A stretch of DNA of 64,000 bases from Staphylococcus sp. M0911 (GTDB lineage: Bacteria; Bacillota; Bacilli; Staphylococcales; Staphylococcaceae): NCBI RefSeq assembly GCF_003491325.1, contig NZ_CP022881.1, positions 1,116,001 to 1,180,000 of the forward strand, read 5' to 3'. This document shows positions 1 to 10,228 of this stretch, one piece after another (position 1 is the stretch's first letter; every line of letters begins with the position of its first letter). Under the pieces are notes generated by a model. That model was given only the letters and a program-made list of their open reading frames with translations. It had not been told where the DNA came from and did not search any database. The translations under genes were made by a program, and so were the position numbers.

Positions 1-533
1 CCATATTTCTTAATTTCATTTTCGATATGATTCACAACTTCACGTTCACTGATGCCTTCTTTTAAATAGTTTACACCGATTTCTATACATTTATCTGCTA
101 AATGAGCAGCATGCTTAATTTTTTCAATTTCATCAATTGACTTGATGTTTCTTAAGTTTTTAATCGTTTGGTCGATATCACCAAATTGTTCTACATGAAA
201 GGCTTGTGTTATTTCACGTTGGCGTTTAACTGTTAAATGTTCACTTTCAATTAGCATACGTTCGAATGATTGTTGATATAAATCGAAAGGATTTTCAGTA
301 TCTAAATAACCTATAATTTGACCGTCAAAAGGAGACGCTTTAACTTCTTCAACTTCCATTTTAGGGCAGAATAAAACAGTTTCACCACTAGCTTGAATTA
401 ATAATGCAAATAATCTTTCATGCGGTTCGCTACGATAGCCAGTAAAGTAATAAATGTTTAATGGTGTAGTGATCCAAGCAGCATCAGCATTTTCTTTTTG
501 TAGATAATTAATAATTTCATTGATTTTTGTCAT
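1..533 (-). CDS. Xaa-Pro dipeptidase/aminopeptidase (M24 family), 3' part cut off by window edge
   Basis: The 177 visible N-terminal residues read [20 protein letters not shown] and continue with [20 protein letters not shown], the creatinase-like N-terminal domain of Xaa-Pro peptidases. The segment ending [20 protein letters not shown] marks the entry into the M24 pita-bread domain. The metal-binding Asp/His/Glu residues lie outside the window. The enzyme is expected to be cytosolic and to cleave X-Pro dipeptides or N-terminal X-Pro bonds. The ATG at 533 follows a strong AAAGGAGG on the minus strand, 7-8 bases upstream. The gene is divergent from the UPF0173 hydrolase gene, and the 144-bp gap holds both promoters. 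The family is clear; the precise substrate is inferred. Confidence 0.88.
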   Translation of the reverse strand, partial: MTKINEIINYLQKENADAAWITTPLNIYYFTGYRSEPHERLFALLIQASGETVLFCPKMEVEEVKASPFDGQIIGYLDTENPFDLYQQSFERMLIESEHLTVKRQREITQAFHVEQFGDIDQTIKNLRNIKSIDEIEKIKHAAHLADKCIEIGVNYLKEGISEREVVNHIENEIKKY

Positions 534-617
534 GAAGTTTTCCTCCTTTAAATGATTAACTTAATTTTATGCTAAAAAACTACATATTTCAAAGTTTGAA
601 TTATTCCATTCTTTCGT

Positions 618-646
618 GTTATAAAACGCAGTCGCTAGGGTATAAT
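618..646 (+). promoter_or_regulatory. Candidate promoter of the UPF0173 gene, sigma-B-like
   Basis: GTTATA (618-623), a 14-base spacer and GGGTAT (638-643) resemble the Firmicute sigma-B pattern GTTTWW-N13-17-GGGWWW. The overlapping TATAAT at 641-646 could also serve sigma-A, but no good sigma-A -35 box is present. Assigned by pattern only. Confidence 0.4.
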
Positions 647-677
647 ATGCATATAAACGATTAGGAGGGCTAAGATA

Positions 678-1367
678 ATGAAACTTTCATTTCATGGTCA
701 ATCAACAATTTATTTTGAAGGAAACGGTAAAAAAGTCATTGTAGATCCTTTTATTTCAGGAAATGATAAATGTGATTTAGATGAACAAAGATTAGATGTA
801 GATTATATTATTTTAACTCATGGTCATGAAGACCACTTTGGCGATGTAGTAGAATTAGCTAATAGAAATCACGCTACAGTTATCGGTAGCGCAGAAATTG
901 CTGGATATTTAAGCACTTATCATGGTGTAGAAAATGTAAGAGGTATGAACATTGGTGGTAAAGCTGAATTAGATTTCGGTAGCGTTAAATACGTACAAGC
1001 TTTCCATAGTTCAAGTTATACACATGAAAATGGTATTCCTGTATATTTAGGTATGCCAATGGGTGTTGTAATTGAAGCAGAAGGTAAAACTATTTACCAT
1101 ACAGGAGATACAGGTCTATTTAGTGATATGGAATTAATAGCTAAACGACATCCTGTAGATGTATGCTTTATCCCAATTGGTGATAATTTCACAATGGGCA
1201 TAGATGATGCAGCTTATGCTATAAATGAATTCATTAAGCCTAGCATTTCAGTACCAGTTCATTACAATACATTCCCATTAATTGAACAAGATCCAGAGCA
1301 ATTTAAAGATGCAGTTAAAGTAGGGGAAGTTCAAATATTAGAGCCAGGACAAGAGGTTCAATTCTAG
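678..1367 (+). CDS. UPF0173 metal-dependent hydrolase (metallo-beta-lactamase fold)
   Basis: This 229-residue protein has the metallo-beta-lactamase signature [10 protein letters not shown] at about residues 47-56, which supplies the HxHxDH metal ligands, and further ligands in YHTGDTGLF near residue 140. The C-terminal segment carries a final conserved His (VPVHYNTFP). It belongs to the UPF0173 family (B. subtilis YtkL type). The family is thought to hydrolyse a phosphoester or similar substrate in the cytosol, but the true substrate is unknown. The start is set by AGGAGGG 8 bases before the ATG. The gene is followed by a strong terminator and stands alone. It lies upstream of ytoI-nrnA-dnaE as in B. 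subtilis. Confidence 0.9.
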   Translation: MKLSFHGQSTIYFEGNGKKVIVDPFISGNDKCDLDEQRLDVDYIILTHGHEDHFGDVVELANRNHATVIGSAEIAGYLSTYHGVENVRGMNIGGKAELDFGSVKYVQAFHSSSYTHENGIPVYLGMPMGVVIEAEGKTIYHTGDTGLFSDMELIAKRHPVDVCFIPIGDNFTMGIDDAAYAINEFIKPSISVPVHYNTFPLIEQDPEQFKDAVKVGEVQILEPGQEVQF

Positions 1368-1379
1368 TCAATATTGTCG

Positions 1380-1436
1380 GAGCGGGACGGAAATAAATTT
1401 TATTAAAATGTTATTTCCGTCCCGCTCTTATTTTTC
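1380..1436 (+). terminator. Strong terminator after the UPF0173 gene
   Basis: A perfect 17-bp inverted repeat (1380-1396 with 1411-1427) contains GAGCGGGACGG and its complement, and is followed by TTATTTTT. It belongs to the GGGAC-type intergenic hairpins common in staphylococci. Confidence 0.9.
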
Positions 1437-1443
1437 AGTAAAT

Positions 1444-1496
1444 AAAAAACACTAATTATCCATCAAAGGCGTGTGAGCCTCAATAGATAACTAGTG
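1444..1496 (-). terminator. Terminator of the universal stress protein gene
   Basis: On the minus strand a 12-bp stem (1485-1496 with 1450-1461) is followed by a T-rich tract (TTTTTTATT, 1449 downward). It stands back to back with the plus-strand terminator of the neighbouring gene. Confidence 0.8.
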
Positions 1497-1516
1497 TAAA
1501 TAAGCTAAGTAAGATT

Positions 1517-1930
1517 TTATTTTACGATTAGTACAGGGATAGTTGCTCGTTTAGCAACTTTGTGACTTACGCTACCAAGAACGAATTTTTTCTTTTCTTC
1601 AGCTTTGCGGTTACTCAAAACTACAATTTCATATTTGCCACTATTTGCATGTTTAAGTAATTCTTCTTTAGCATTCCCGCGAACGATAATTTGATCATAA
1701 TCAATACCATAGCTTTCTAAAATATTACGTGTTTTTTCTAAACGTTTACTACGCTCTTCGGTAATTTTGTCTAAGTGAACTCCAGCTTTAATAGACGCTT
1801 GAGCATCTTGTTCATTAATAGCATTTAAAATAGTGACTACTGCGTCATCAGCAGCAAGTTTTGAAACCTCTTCTAAAGCTTTTTCATTTTTTAATTGAGT
1901 GTCTACGCCTAATAAAATCTTTTTATACAT
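1517..1930 (-). CDS. Universal stress protein (UspA family)
   Basis: This is a 137-residue single-domain Usp protein. It begins MYKKILLGVDTQLKNEKALE, the usual first strand plus Asp, and ends with LGSVSHKVAKRATIPVLIVK, the nucleotide-binding G-S-V-S / PVLIV region. Such proteins are cytosolic and bind ATP or AMP during stress or growth arrest; the specific role is unknown. The start at 1930 is chosen because AGGAGGGGTG lies just upstream. An in-frame ATG eight codons earlier lies ahead of that Shine-Dalgarno sequence and has none of its own. The gene is monocistronic, lies between two terminators on one side and a divergent ytoI-like gene on the other, and matches the Usp gene at this locus in S. 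aureus. Confidence 0.9.
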   Translation of the reverse strand: MYKKILLGVDTQLKNEKALEEVSKLAADDAVVTILNAINEQDAQASIKAGVHLDKITEERSKRLEKTRNILESYGIDYDQIIVRGNAKEELLKHANSGKYEIVVLSNRKAEEKKKFVLGSVSHKVAKRATIPVLIVK

Positions 1931-2133
1931 AAGATCACCCCTCCTCATTTCCATTCTAATAAAAAAAGATGGATATTTCCATTTAAATTAAAAGGTTTTT
2001 TAATAAAATTATCATTTTACAAAAGTTGTAAATTTAATATAAGGGTTTTAATCATTTAGGAGTGTGCGTCAATGATTTTTTTTCATTAAAAAGTTATAAT
2101 AGGCATAACATTGTTCTAAGAAGAGGTAACGTA

Positions 2134-3432
2134 ATGACTAAACATGAACAAATTTTAAAGCATATTGAATCATTAGCAATTGGTTCAAAAATCTCAGTTA
2201 GGAAAATCGCCAAAGATTTAGCTGTATCTGAAGGTACAGCCTACAGAGCAATTAAAGATGCTGGACAGCTAGGAATGGTTACAACTATTGATAGAGTAGG
2301 AACTGTTCGAATTGAAAAACGAAATCGTGATGAAATAGATAATTTAACATTTAATGAAATTGCAAATATTGTTGAAGGACAAATTATTGCTGGTAAGAAT
2401 GGCGTCAATAAAACGGTATCTAACTTTGCCATTGGCGCTATGGAAATAAGTGATATCTTAAGATATATTGGACCGCAAACTTTATTAATTATAGGAAATA
2501 GAAGAAATGTACAACTCGAAGTATTAAAACGTGGTACAGCCATTTTAATTACAGGTGGATTTCAACCAACAAAAGAAGTCATTCAATATGCAGATGATCA
2601 CGATTTACCAGTATTGTCATCTAGCTATGATACGTTCTTAGTTGCAAATATCATTAACCGTGCGATGTTCAACCAAAAAATTCGAAAAGAAATTTTAGTG
2701 GTAGAAGATATTGTAAAACCAATAAACGAATTGTCTGTATTATTAAACACAATGACTTTAGAAGATTATAAACAAATCGCGAATGAAACGGGACATACAC
2801 GTTTTCCTGTTGTAAATAAAGATTACAAGTTAGTAGGTATCGTAACCAGTAGAGAAATTATTAATATGAACGACAATGATATGATTGAAGATGTTATGAC
2901 TAAGCATCCTATCAGTGTTAAGTTGTCAAACACTGTCGCAAGTTGTGCACATTTATTAATTTGGGAAGGTATTGAACTTCTACCAGTTACCGATAATAAT
3001 AAAAAAGCAGTCGGTGTTATCAATAGACAAGATGTATTGAAATCAATGCAGTTACTAGGGAGACAACCACAAATTGGTGAAACGATTAATGATCAAATTG
3101 CTAAACATATTACTATTAATCATGATGGTATTCAAACTGATGTATCTCCATTATTAACCAATCATTATGGTACCTTAAGTAAAGCAGTATTTGTTGGAAT
3201 TATAGAAGAAACTTTACGACATGAAATGAGAAAGTATAAAAAGGGTAATGTGATGATAGAAAGTTTAAATATCATTTACTTAAAAACAGTGCCTATTGAA
3301 ACTGGTGTTGATGTTAAATATGAAATGCTCGATGTAGGGAGATACTTTGCGAAATTAGAAGTGACGATGTATTGTCAAAATGAAAAAGTAGCGATTGCAT
3401 CAGTTATAAGTCAAATGTTTGAGGGATATTAA
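2134..3432 (+). CDS. YtoI-like regulator: HTH, DRTGG, CBS pair and hot-dog (thioesterase-like) domains
   Basis: This 432-residue protein has an N-terminal winged-helix-like segment (residues ~1-60, SVRKIAKDLAVSEGTAYRAI). A DRTGG domain follows (~75-185), then a CBS-domain pair (~190-305, with VVNKDYKLVGIVTSREI and GVINRQDVLK). A hot-dog fold related to 4HBT thioesterases occupies the C-terminal ~110 residues. The architecture is that of B. subtilis YtoI, an uncharacterised putative nucleotide- or CoA-sensing regulator. The ATG at 2134 has an AAGAGGTAA ribosome site. A longer frame from 2062 is rejected because a TATAAT box (2095-2100) lies between the two starts. It probably leads an operon with nrnA and dnaE. 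Confidence 0.85.
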   Translation: MTKHEQILKHIESLAIGSKISVRKIAKDLAVSEGTAYRAIKDAGQLGMVTTIDRVGTVRIEKRNRDEIDNLTFNEIANIVEGQIIAGKNGVNKTVSNFAIGAMEISDILRYIGPQTLLIIGNRRNVQLEVLKRGTAILITGGFQPTKEVIQYADDHDLPVLSSSYDTFLVANIINRAMFNQKIRKEILVVEDIVKPINELSVLLNTMTLEDYKQIANETGHTRFPVVNKDYKLVGIVTSREIINMNDNDMIEDVMTKHPISVKLSNTVASCAHLLIWEGIELLPVTDNNKKAVGVINRQDVLKSMQLLGRQPQIGETINDQIAKHITINHDGIQTDVSPLLTNHYGTLSKAVFVGIIEETLRHEMRKYKKGNVMIESLNIIYLKTVPIETGVDVKYEMLDVGRYFAKLEVTMYCQNEKVAIASVISQMFEGY

Positions 3433-3461
3433 TAAAAGATCAACTAGAGGAGTTAATATAA

Positions 3462-4403
3462 ATGGAAACACTTATGAACGATATAATGAAAGAAATTGAA
3501 TCAAATGAAATAGTAATTATTCATAGACATGTAAGACCTGATCCAGACGCGTATGGGTCACAATTAGGATTGAAATATTATTTACAACTTAAATTCCCAG
3601 ATAAAGATATATATGCAGTAGGTGATGAAGAAGCGTCGCTTAACTTTATAGGGTCATTTGATCAAATTGAGAATAACGTTTATAAAGAAGCGCTTGTCAT
3701 AGTATGTGATACTGCGAATGCGCCACGTGTAGATGACCAGAGGTTTACTTTAGGTAAGAAAGTATTGAAGATTGACCATCACCCGGCAGTAGATCAATAC
3801 GGTGATATTAATTTAGTTAATACAGAAGCATCATCTACAAGTGAGATCATTTACGATATGATTTCACATTTCAATGATGAAAGTATCATTAATGAAGATG
3901 TCGCACGTGTGCTTTATTTAGGTATTGTCGGAGATACTGGCCGCTTCTTATTCGGTAATACAACACAACATACAATGGAAGTTGCAGGAAAACTACTTGG
4001 TTTCCCATTTGATCATAATGCTGAGCTCAATAAAATGTCTGAAAAGGACCCTCGCTTAATGCCATTTCAAGGTTATGTACTACAAAATTTCGAATTGCAT
4101 AGTGATGGCTACTGCCAAGTCAAAATTACTAAAGATGTATTAGAACAATATAAAATTAAAGCAAATGAAGCATCTCAATTTGTAAATACAGTAGCAGATA
4201 TTCAAGGACTTAAAATCTGGATGTTTGGTGTAGACGAAGGAGATCAAATTCGATGTCGTTTACGCTCTAAAGGGCAATATGTCATTAATGATATAGCAAA
4301 TGATTTTGGTGGTGGCGGTCATCCTAATGCCTCAGGTGTCTCTGTATATAGTTGGGAAGAATTTGATGCATTAGCACACGCTTTACGTCAAAAGCTTAAT
4401 TAA
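3462..4403 (+). CDS. nrnA: Bifunctional oligoribonuclease (nanoRNase) / pAp phosphatase
   Basis: At 313 residues the protein matches B. subtilis NrnA (YtqI). DHH-phosphoesterase motifs are visible in order: [13 protein letters not shown] (~21-33), VCDTAN (~86), KIDHHPAVD (the DHH signature, ~106) and GDTGRF (~157). The C-terminal DHHA1 domain ends in [10 protein letters not shown]. The enzyme degrades 2- to 5-mer RNAs to mononucleotides and dephosphorylates 3'-phosphoadenosine 5'-phosphate, using Mn2+ in the cytosol. AGAGGAG precedes the ATG. The gene lies 29 bp after the ytoI-like gene and 27 bp before dnaE, so co-transcription is likely. Confidence 0.93.
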   Translation: METLMNDIMKEIESNEIVIIHRHVRPDPDAYGSQLGLKYYLQLKFPDKDIYAVGDEEASLNFIGSFDQIENNVYKEALVIVCDTANAPRVDDQRFTLGKKVLKIDHHPAVDQYGDINLVNTEASSTSEIIYDMISHFNDESIINEDVARVLYLGIVGDTGRFLFGNTTQHTMEVAGKLLGFPFDHNAELNKMSEKDPRLMPFQGYVLQNFELHSDGYCQVKITKDVLEQYKIKANEASQFVNTVADIQGLKIWMFGVDEGDQIRCRLRSKGQYVINDIANDFGGGGHPNASGVSVYSWEEFDALAHALRQKLN

Positions 4404-4430
4404 ATAAAAAAAGAAAGGAGTCATACAAAC

Positions 4431-7400
4431 ATGGTTGCATATTTAAATATTCATACGTCATACGATTTATTAAATTCTAGCTTAAGAATATCGGATGTCG
4501 TTAAAAAAGCTAAGAACGAAGGCGTTGAACACCTTGCAATCACAGATACTAATGTTTTGTATGGCTATCCTAAATTTTATGATGCGTGTTTAGAAGCGGG
4601 GATACACCCTGTTTTTGGTATGACCGTCTATTTAACTGATGGGTTGTATCAATTGGAGACTGTACTATTAGCACAAAATAATGATGGCTTAAAAGATTTA
4701 TATCAATTATCATCAGCGATTAAAATGAAAGAAAAAGAAGATATTCCTATTGAGTGGTTGAAACGTTATGCAAATCATCTCGTCATCATATTTAAAAGTG
4801 CCGAAGAACATCATCTACAATTTATTGATGCTTTTAATGATAAAGAACATGTCTATCTTAACCAAGATTGTATTGCGATTAATCATAGATCGTTTGTTTG
4901 GTTGAATACCATGCGTTATTTAAATAATGAAGATGCCGATACGATTTCAGCACTTCAAGCCATTAAAGAAAATAGTAAATTAGATTTAGTAGCTGAACAA
5001 GAGGATTACCATGAACATGTATTTAATAAAAACGAACTTCGAAATTTGGAAATTAATTTGGAAATTAATGATGAATTAATCATTAAAACTGACGAAATTG
5101 CACAATTATGTACTGCTGAGTTAAATTATCATCAATCATTACTGCCTCAATTCCAAACGCCGAATGGTGAACTTTCGAAAACATACTTATGGCAAAAACT
5201 AGAAGAAAAGTTAAATCATTTAAATTTGAATCGACCAGACTATTGGGAGAGATTAAAACATGAGTATGACATTATCACAAATATGGGATTTGAAGATTAC
5301 TTCTTAATCGTAAGTGATTTAATTCATTATGCTAAAACGCATGATGTAATGGTTGGACCTGGCCGTGGGTCTTCAGCAGGATCACTGGTAAGTTATCTAC
5401 TTGGTATTACAACAATAGATCCTATTAAATTTAATTTGCTCTTCGAACGTTTTTTAAATCCAGAACGAGTAACGATGCCTGATATCGATATTGATTTTGA
5501 AGACACACGACGTGAAAAAGTGATTCAATATGTTCAAGAAAAATATGGACAATTACATGTTTCAGGTATTGTAACGTTTGGCCATCTACTTGCAAGAGCT
5601 GTTGCACGAGATGTGGGACGTATTATGGGATTTGAAGAAATAACGCTAAATGAAATTTCTAAATTAATCCCTCATAAATTAGGCATCACATTAGAAGAAG
5701 CTTATCAGAATGATGAATTTAAACAATTTGTCCATCGTAATTATCGTCACGAACGCTGGTTTGAAATATGTAAAAAGTTAGAGGGATTACCTAGACATAC
5801 ATCAACTCATGCTGCAGGAATAATTATTAATGATCATGCTTTATATGAGTATGCACCTTTAACTTTAGGTGATACAGGATTATTAACACAATGGACAATG
5901 ACTGAGGCAGAACGCATTGGTTTATTAAAAATTGACTTTTTAGGTTTAAGAAATCTATCAATTATTCATCAGATTATTAATCAAGTTAAAAAGGACTTGA
6001 ATATCAGCATTGAAATAGAAAGTATACCTTTTGATGATCCAAAAGTTTTCGAACTATTGTCTCAAGGAGATACAACTGGTATTTTCCAATTAGAGTCAGA
6101 TGGCGTACGTCGAGTATTGAAAAAGTTAAAGCCTGAACACTTCGAAGACATCGTTGCTGTTACTTCGTTATATAGACCAGGGCCTATGGAAGAAATTCCA
6201 ACTTATATTACACGAAGACACGATCCATCAAAAGTAGAATATTTACATGAAGACTTAGCTCCTATATTGAAAAATACTTATGGCGTTATTATTTATCAAG
6301 AACAAATTATGCAAATCGCCAGTCAATTTGCCAACTTTAGTTATGGTGAAGCAGATATTTTAAGACGTGCAATGAGTAAAAAGAATAGGGCTGTACTTGA
6401 AAGTGAAAGACAACACTTTGTTGATGGTGCTAAACAAAATGGCTATGACGAATATATGAGTAAACAAATTTTTGATTTAATTTTAAAATTTGCTGACTAT
6501 GGTTTCCCTAGAGCACATGCAGTTAGTTATTCAAAAATCGCTTATATCATGAGTTATTTAAAAGTCCATTATCCTAATTATTTTTACGCTAATATATTAA
6601 GTAATGTTATTGGCAGTGAGAAAAAGACGGCTGCCATGATTGATGAAGCAAAACATCAGAGCATTACAATACTCCCACCCAATATTAATGAAAGTCATTG
6701 GTTTTATAAAGCAACCAACGATGGCATCTATTTATCATTAGGAGCTATTAAAGGGGTAGGATACCAAAGTGTGAAACTTATCGTAGACGAGAGATATCAA
6801 AATGGTGACTTTAAAGATTTCTTTGATTTTGCAAGACGCTTACCTAAAAGAGTTAAAACTCGAAAATTATTAGAGTCTTTAATTTTAGTTGGTGCCTTTG
6901 ATATATTCGGTAAAAATCGAGCTACGTTATTACATTCAATTGATCAAGTCATTGATCAAGTAACTGATATAGAACAAGATGATATGTTATTTGATTTCTT
7001 CACGCCAAAACAGTCATATGAAGAAAAAGAAGAGTTATCCGATCAATTAATAAGTGAATATGAAAAAGAATACCTAGGATTTTACATCTCTAAGCACCCA
7101 GTAGAGAAAGAATTTAACAAGAAACAATATTTAACAATATATAAATTAAGTAATGCTAAAAACTATCAACCTATTTTAGTACAGTTTAATCAAATTAAGC
7201 GGATTAGAACTAAAAATGGTCAAAATATGGCATTCGTAACCTTGAATGATGGCGTTCATTTACTGGATGGCGTGATATTTCCAAATCAATTTAAAAAGTA
7301 TGAACTTGATATATCTGAAGAGCAAATTTATGTTGTTCAAGGAAAATTTGATCAACGAAATGGTAAAAAGCAGTTGATTCTTAATGATATTTATACAGAA

Positions 7401-7637
7401 GAAGCATTTGAAGCATTTAAATTGAACCAAACAAAACAAATTATTGTTAGACGAGTTGACCAAGTTAAAGGGTTCTATCAATATTTAGATCAAGAAAATA
7501 CAAATCAATCCATTGAGGTTTTATCATTTAATTATCAAACAAACGAGATGACAAGATTAGGTTATATTAAGAAAAATTCAGCTTTTTTATCTGATTTAGT
7601 AAAGTTATTTAAACCAAGTGATATCCGTTTTGTATAA
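4431..7637 (+). CDS. dnaE: DNA polymerase III subunit alpha, DnaE type
   Basis: This 1068-residue C-family replicative polymerase has an N-terminal PHP domain (HTSYDLLNSSLRISDVV; ITDTNVLYGYPKFYD). The palm carries GPGRGSSAGSLVSY (~309) and PDIDIDFED (350-358), whose Asp residues are catalytic. A helix-hairpin-helix segment (GVGYQSVKLI) and an OB-fold near the C-terminus follow. It is the short DnaE of low-GC Gram-positives, which works beside PolC, extending RNA primers before handoff and synthesising across lesions. The expected length is about 1065 residues. The start follows AAGAAAGGAGT. It is the last gene of the ytoI-nrnA-dnaE unit and is followed by a hairpin terminator. Confidence 0.97.
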   Translation: MVAYLNIHTSYDLLNSSLRISDVVKKAKNEGVEHLAITDTNVLYGYPKFYDACLEAGIHPVFGMTVYLTDGLYQLETVLLAQNNDGLKDLYQLSSAIKMKEKEDIPIEWLKRYANHLVIIFKSAEEHHLQFIDAFNDKEHVYLNQDCIAINHRSFVWLNTMRYLNNEDADTISALQAIKENSKLDLVAEQEDYHEHVFNKNELRNLEINLEINDELIIKTDEIAQLCTAELNYHQSLLPQFQTPNGELSKTYLWQKLEEKLNHLNLNRPDYWERLKHEYDIITNMGFEDYFLIVSDLIHYAKTHDVMVGPGRGSSAGSLVSYLLGITTIDPIKFNLLFERFLNPERVTMPDIDIDFEDTRREKVIQYVQEKYGQLHVSGIVTFGHLLARAVARDVGRIMGFEEITLNEISKLIPHKLGITLEEAYQNDEFKQFVHRNYRHERWFEICKKLEGLPRHTSTHAAGIIINDHALYEYAPLTLGDTGLLTQWTMTEAERIGLLKIDFLGLRNLSIIHQIINQVKKDLNISIEIESIPFDDPKVFELLSQGDTTGIFQLESDGVRRVLKKLKPEHFEDIVAVTSLYRPGPMEEIPTYITRRHDPSKVEYLHEDLAPILKNTYGVIIYQEQIMQIASQFANFSYGEADILRRAMSKKNRAVLESERQHFVDGAKQNGYDEYMSKQIFDLILKFADYGFPRAHAVSYSKIAYIMSYLKVHYPNYFYANILSNVIGSEKKTAAMIDEAKHQSITILPPNINESHWFYKATNDGIYLSLGAIKGVGYQSVKLIVDERYQNGDFKDFFDFARRLPKRVKTRKLLESLILVGAFDIFGKNRATLLHSIDQVIDQVTDIEQDDMLFDFFTPKQSYEEKEELSDQLISEYEKEYLGFYISKHPVEKEFNKKQYLTIYKLSNAKNYQPILVQFNQIKRIRTKNGQNMAFVTLNDGVHLLDGVIFPNQFKKYELDISEEQIYVVQGKFDQRNGKKQLILNDIYTEEAFEAFKLNQTKQIIVRRVDQVKGFYQYLDQENTNQSIEVLSFNYQTNEMTRLGYIKKNSAFLSDLVKLFKPSDIRFV

Positions 7638-7667
7638 CTTTTATCCAGTATTGAATTGTGATATAGT

Positions 7668-7705
7668 AAACTGATGATTTAAATTTTAATCATCAGTTTA
7701 TTTTT
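7668..7705 (+). terminator. Terminator after dnaE
   Basis: A 12-bp stem (AAACTGATGATT, 7668-7679, with 7688-7699) is followed by a T-rich run. Confidence 0.8.
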
Positions 7706-7963
7706 ATAATTGTTTTTTGTTCTATTTGTTTGTAAATGGCATTATCTTATTGGTCGATTAATGATAAAATATGAATGATCAGCAGAAAAAATAATTATAA
7801 AAGTAGTGACTGATAATTAAATTATTGCTAGTTTTAATTCACTTTACATCCTATAGGTAAGCAATTCATTATTAGTAGTATGTAAAAACATATTATAATA
7901 AAAACTGAATGATAACTAGCAACATCTAATTCTTATAACTAAATAAATAGGGGTTGATATTTG
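7706..7963 (+). promoter_or_regulatory. AT-rich leader between dnaE and the malic enzyme gene
   Basis: The roughly 260 bases between the dnaE terminator and the malic enzyme start hold a TATAAT at 7894-7899, about 65 bases before the ATG, which is a candidate -10 box. No convincing -35 box lies 16-18 bases upstream. No small ORF with a ribosome site and no clear RNA fold was recognised. Confidence 0.35.
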
Positions 7964-9193
7964 ATGTCTTTAAGAGACGAAGCACTAGAAATGCATAAAG
8001 AAAACCAAGGAAAATTAGAAGTAACGCCTAATGTTAAAGTTACCAATAAAGAAGAATTAAGTCTGGCTTATTCTCCAGGTGTTGCCGAACCATGTAAAGA
8101 AATTCATGAAGATGAAAGAAAAGTATATGACTATACAATTAAAGGTAATACAGTTGCGGTCGTTACTGATGGAACCGCAGTATTAGGTTTAGGTAACATT
8201 GGCCCTGAAGCTAGTATTCCTGTTATGGAAGGTAAAGCTGTGTTGTTCAAAAGTTTTGCTGGTGTGAATGGTGTACCTATTGCACTTGATACAACTGATA
8301 CTGAGGAAATTATTAAGACAGTTAAATTAATCCAACCTAATTATGGTGGTATAAACTTAGAGGATATCTCAGCACCACGTTGTTTTGAAATCGAGGAGCG
8401 ATTGAAAAAAGAGACCAACATTCCCGTCTTCCACGATGATCAACATGGTACAGCGATAGTGACAATGGCAGGATTAATCAATGCACTTAGAATTGTTGAT
8501 AAAGATTTATCAGATATTAAAGTCGTTCTTAATGGTGCAGGCGCAGCAGGAATAGCTATTGTGAAATTACTTTATTCATATGGTGTTAGAAATATGGTTA
8601 TGTGTGACTCAAGAGGTGCCATATTTGAAGGAAGAAGTTATGGCATGAATGACACAAAAGAATACGTCGCTAAATGGACAAACAAAGATAAAACTGAAGG
8701 CGAACTTAGTGAAGTTATTAAAGATGCTGACGTATTTATAGGTGTATCTATTGCGGACCTACTTTCTAAAGAAATGGTAGAGAGCATGGCCAAAAATCCA
8801 ATTATTTTTGCAATGGCGAATCCTAATCCTGAAATCAATCCTAACGATGCTAAAGATGCTGGTGCGAAAGTTGTTGGAACTGGACGTTCAGATTATCCAA
8901 ACCAAATTAATAATGTATTAGCATTCCCAGGTATATTTAGAGGTGCATTGGATACAGAAGCAACCCATATTAACGAAGAAATGAAAAAAGCTGCAGTTGA
9001 AGCGATTGCAGACTTAATCGATAGTAAAGAATTAGAACCAAATTATTGTATTCCTGGACCATTTGATAAACGTGTTGCGCCATCTGTTGCTCGTGAGGTT
9101 GCTAAAGCAGCTATGGAATCTGGTGTAGCTCGAATTGAAGTTGATCCACAAGATGTGTATGATAAAACAATGAAATTAACAGATTTAAAATAA
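7964..9193 (+). CDS. NAD(P)-dependent malic enzyme
   Basis: This 409-residue enzyme converts malate to pyruvate, CO2 and NAD(P)H. Visible motifs are the substrate loop [15 protein letters not shown] (~34), the metal-binding segment [12 protein letters not shown] (~151, Asp pair), the Rossmann motif [13 protein letters not shown] (~186) and MANPNPEI (~279). It is of the short bacterial type (B. subtilis YtsJ/MaeB). The start at ATG 7964 follows AGGGGTTGAT; a TTG directly before it is in frame but not needed. It may feed pyruvate and NADPH to the acetyl-CoA carboxylase genes that follow. A separate hairpin lies between it and accD, so it may be transcribed on its own. Confidence 0.93.
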   Translation: MSLRDEALEMHKENQGKLEVTPNVKVTNKEELSLAYSPGVAEPCKEIHEDERKVYDYTIKGNTVAVVTDGTAVLGLGNIGPEASIPVMEGKAVLFKSFAGVNGVPIALDTTDTEEIIKTVKLIQPNYGGINLEDISAPRCFEIEERLKKETNIPVFHDDQHGTAIVTMAGLINALRIVDKDLSDIKVVLNGAGAAGIAIVKLLYSYGVRNMVMCDSRGAIFEGRSYGMNDTKEYVAKWTNKDKTEGELSEVIKDADVFIGVSIADLLSKEMVESMAKNPIIFAMANPNPEINPNDAKDAGAKVVGTGRSDYPNQINNVLAFPGIFRGALDTEATHINEEMKKAAVEAIADLIDSKELEPNYCIPGPFDKRVAPSVAREVAKAAMESGVARIEVDPQDVYDKTMKLTDLK

Positions 9194-9242
9194 TATTGAT
9201 AAATATATTCATATAGAATACTATATTTGGATGAAGTTTAAT

Positions 9243-9284
9243 TATAACGACATTTATAACGTGTAAGTTACAAATGTCGTTATA
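9243..9284. terminator. Hairpin between the malic enzyme gene and accD
   Basis: A perfect 13-bp inverted repeat (TATAACGACATTT at 9243-9255 with 9272-9284) has an inner loop that can pair further. It is not followed by a good T-run on the plus strand. It may be a terminator, an mRNA end-stabiliser or a protein site. Confidence 0.5.
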
Positions 9285-9370
9285 GTACTTTATCACTATA
9301 CATAATTATAAATGCTTCATGAGTATAAATTTAATCCTTATAAAGGTCAGAGGTTTTTGGAGGTTTCCCT

Positions 9371-10228
9371 ATGTTTAAAGATTTTTTTAATCGAACAAAG
9401 AAAAAGAAATATCTAACAGTTCAAGATTCTAAACAAAATGATGTACCAGCAGGAATCATGACTAAATGTCCTAAATGCAAAAAGATCATGTATACCAAAG
9501 AATTAGATGAGAACTTAAATGTATGCTTCAATTGTGACCACCATATTTCATTATCTGCTTACAAAAGAATCGAAGCAATTTCTGACGAAGGTACATTTAA
9601 TGAATTTGATAAAGGCATGACATCTGCTAATCCTTTAGATTTTCCTGGTTACATTGAGAAGATTGAAAAGGATCAGAAAAAGACAGACTTAAATGAAGCC
9701 GTTGTGACTGGTACTGCTAAATTAGATGGTATTGAATACGGTGTAGCCGTAATGGATGCACGTTTTAGAATGGGTAGTATGGGTTCAGTTGTTGGTGAAA
9801 AAATTTGCCGAATCATTGATTATTGTACTGAGCATCGATTACCATTTATCTTGTTCTCTGCAAGTGGTGGTGCCCGTATGCAAGAAGGTATTATTTCATT
9901 AATGCAAATGGGTAAAACTAGTGTGTCATTAAAAAGACATTCTGACGCAGGATTACTATATATTTCATATATTACGAATCCTACTACAGGTGGTGTGTCT
10001 GCAAGTTTTGCATCAGTGGGTGATATTAATTTAAGTGAACCCAAAGCATTAATCGGTTTCGCTGGACGACGCGTGATTGAACAAACGATTAATGAAAAAT
10101 TACCAGAAGATTTCCAAACTGCTGAATTTTTATTGGAACATGGTCAACTTGATAAAGTAATACATCGTAAAGACATGAGAACAACACTTGCTAATATATT
10201 AAATCTGCATCAAGAGGTGAAAAGCTAA
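9371..10228 (+). CDS. accD: Acetyl-CoA carboxylase carboxyltransferase beta subunit
   Basis: This 285-residue subunit, with AccA, transfers the carboxyl group from carboxybiotin to acetyl-CoA to make malonyl-CoA, the first committed step of fatty-acid synthesis. The N-terminal zinc ribbon is visible as CPKCKK and CFNCDHH (C-X2-C-X15-C-X2-C, residues ~33-55). It is followed by the crotonase-like fold with the oxyanion-hole stretch [12 protein letters not shown] (~162) and [19 protein letters not shown] lies 7 bases before the ATG. The stop codon shares its last base with the accA start, which implies translational coupling for a 1:1 complex. Confidence 0.96.
   Translation: MFKDFFNRTKKKKYLTVQDSKQNDVPAGIMTKCPKCKKIMYTKELDENLNVCFNCDHHISLSAYKRIEAISDEGTFNEFDKGMTSANPLDFPGYIEKIEKDQKKTDLNEAVVTGTAKLDGIEYGVAVMDARFRMGSMGSVVGEKICRIIDYCTEHRLPFILFSASGGARMQEGIISLMQMGKTSVSLKRHSDAGLLYISYITNPTTGGVSASFASVGDINLSEPKALIGFAGRRVIEQTINEKLPEDFQTAEFLLEHGQLDKVIHRKDMRTTLANILNLHQEVKS

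Noticed and set aside
2062..2133. N-terminal extension of the ytoI-like protein
   Set aside because: A TATAAT box lies between this start and the well-placed ATG 2134, and the extension resembles no family member.
2241..2543. 100-codon minus-strand frame inside the ytoI-like gene, and many similar antisense frames in other genes
   Set aside because: These have no ribosome site, no family likeness and odd composition (rich in Ser, Ile, Phe). They are shadows of AT-rich coding DNA.
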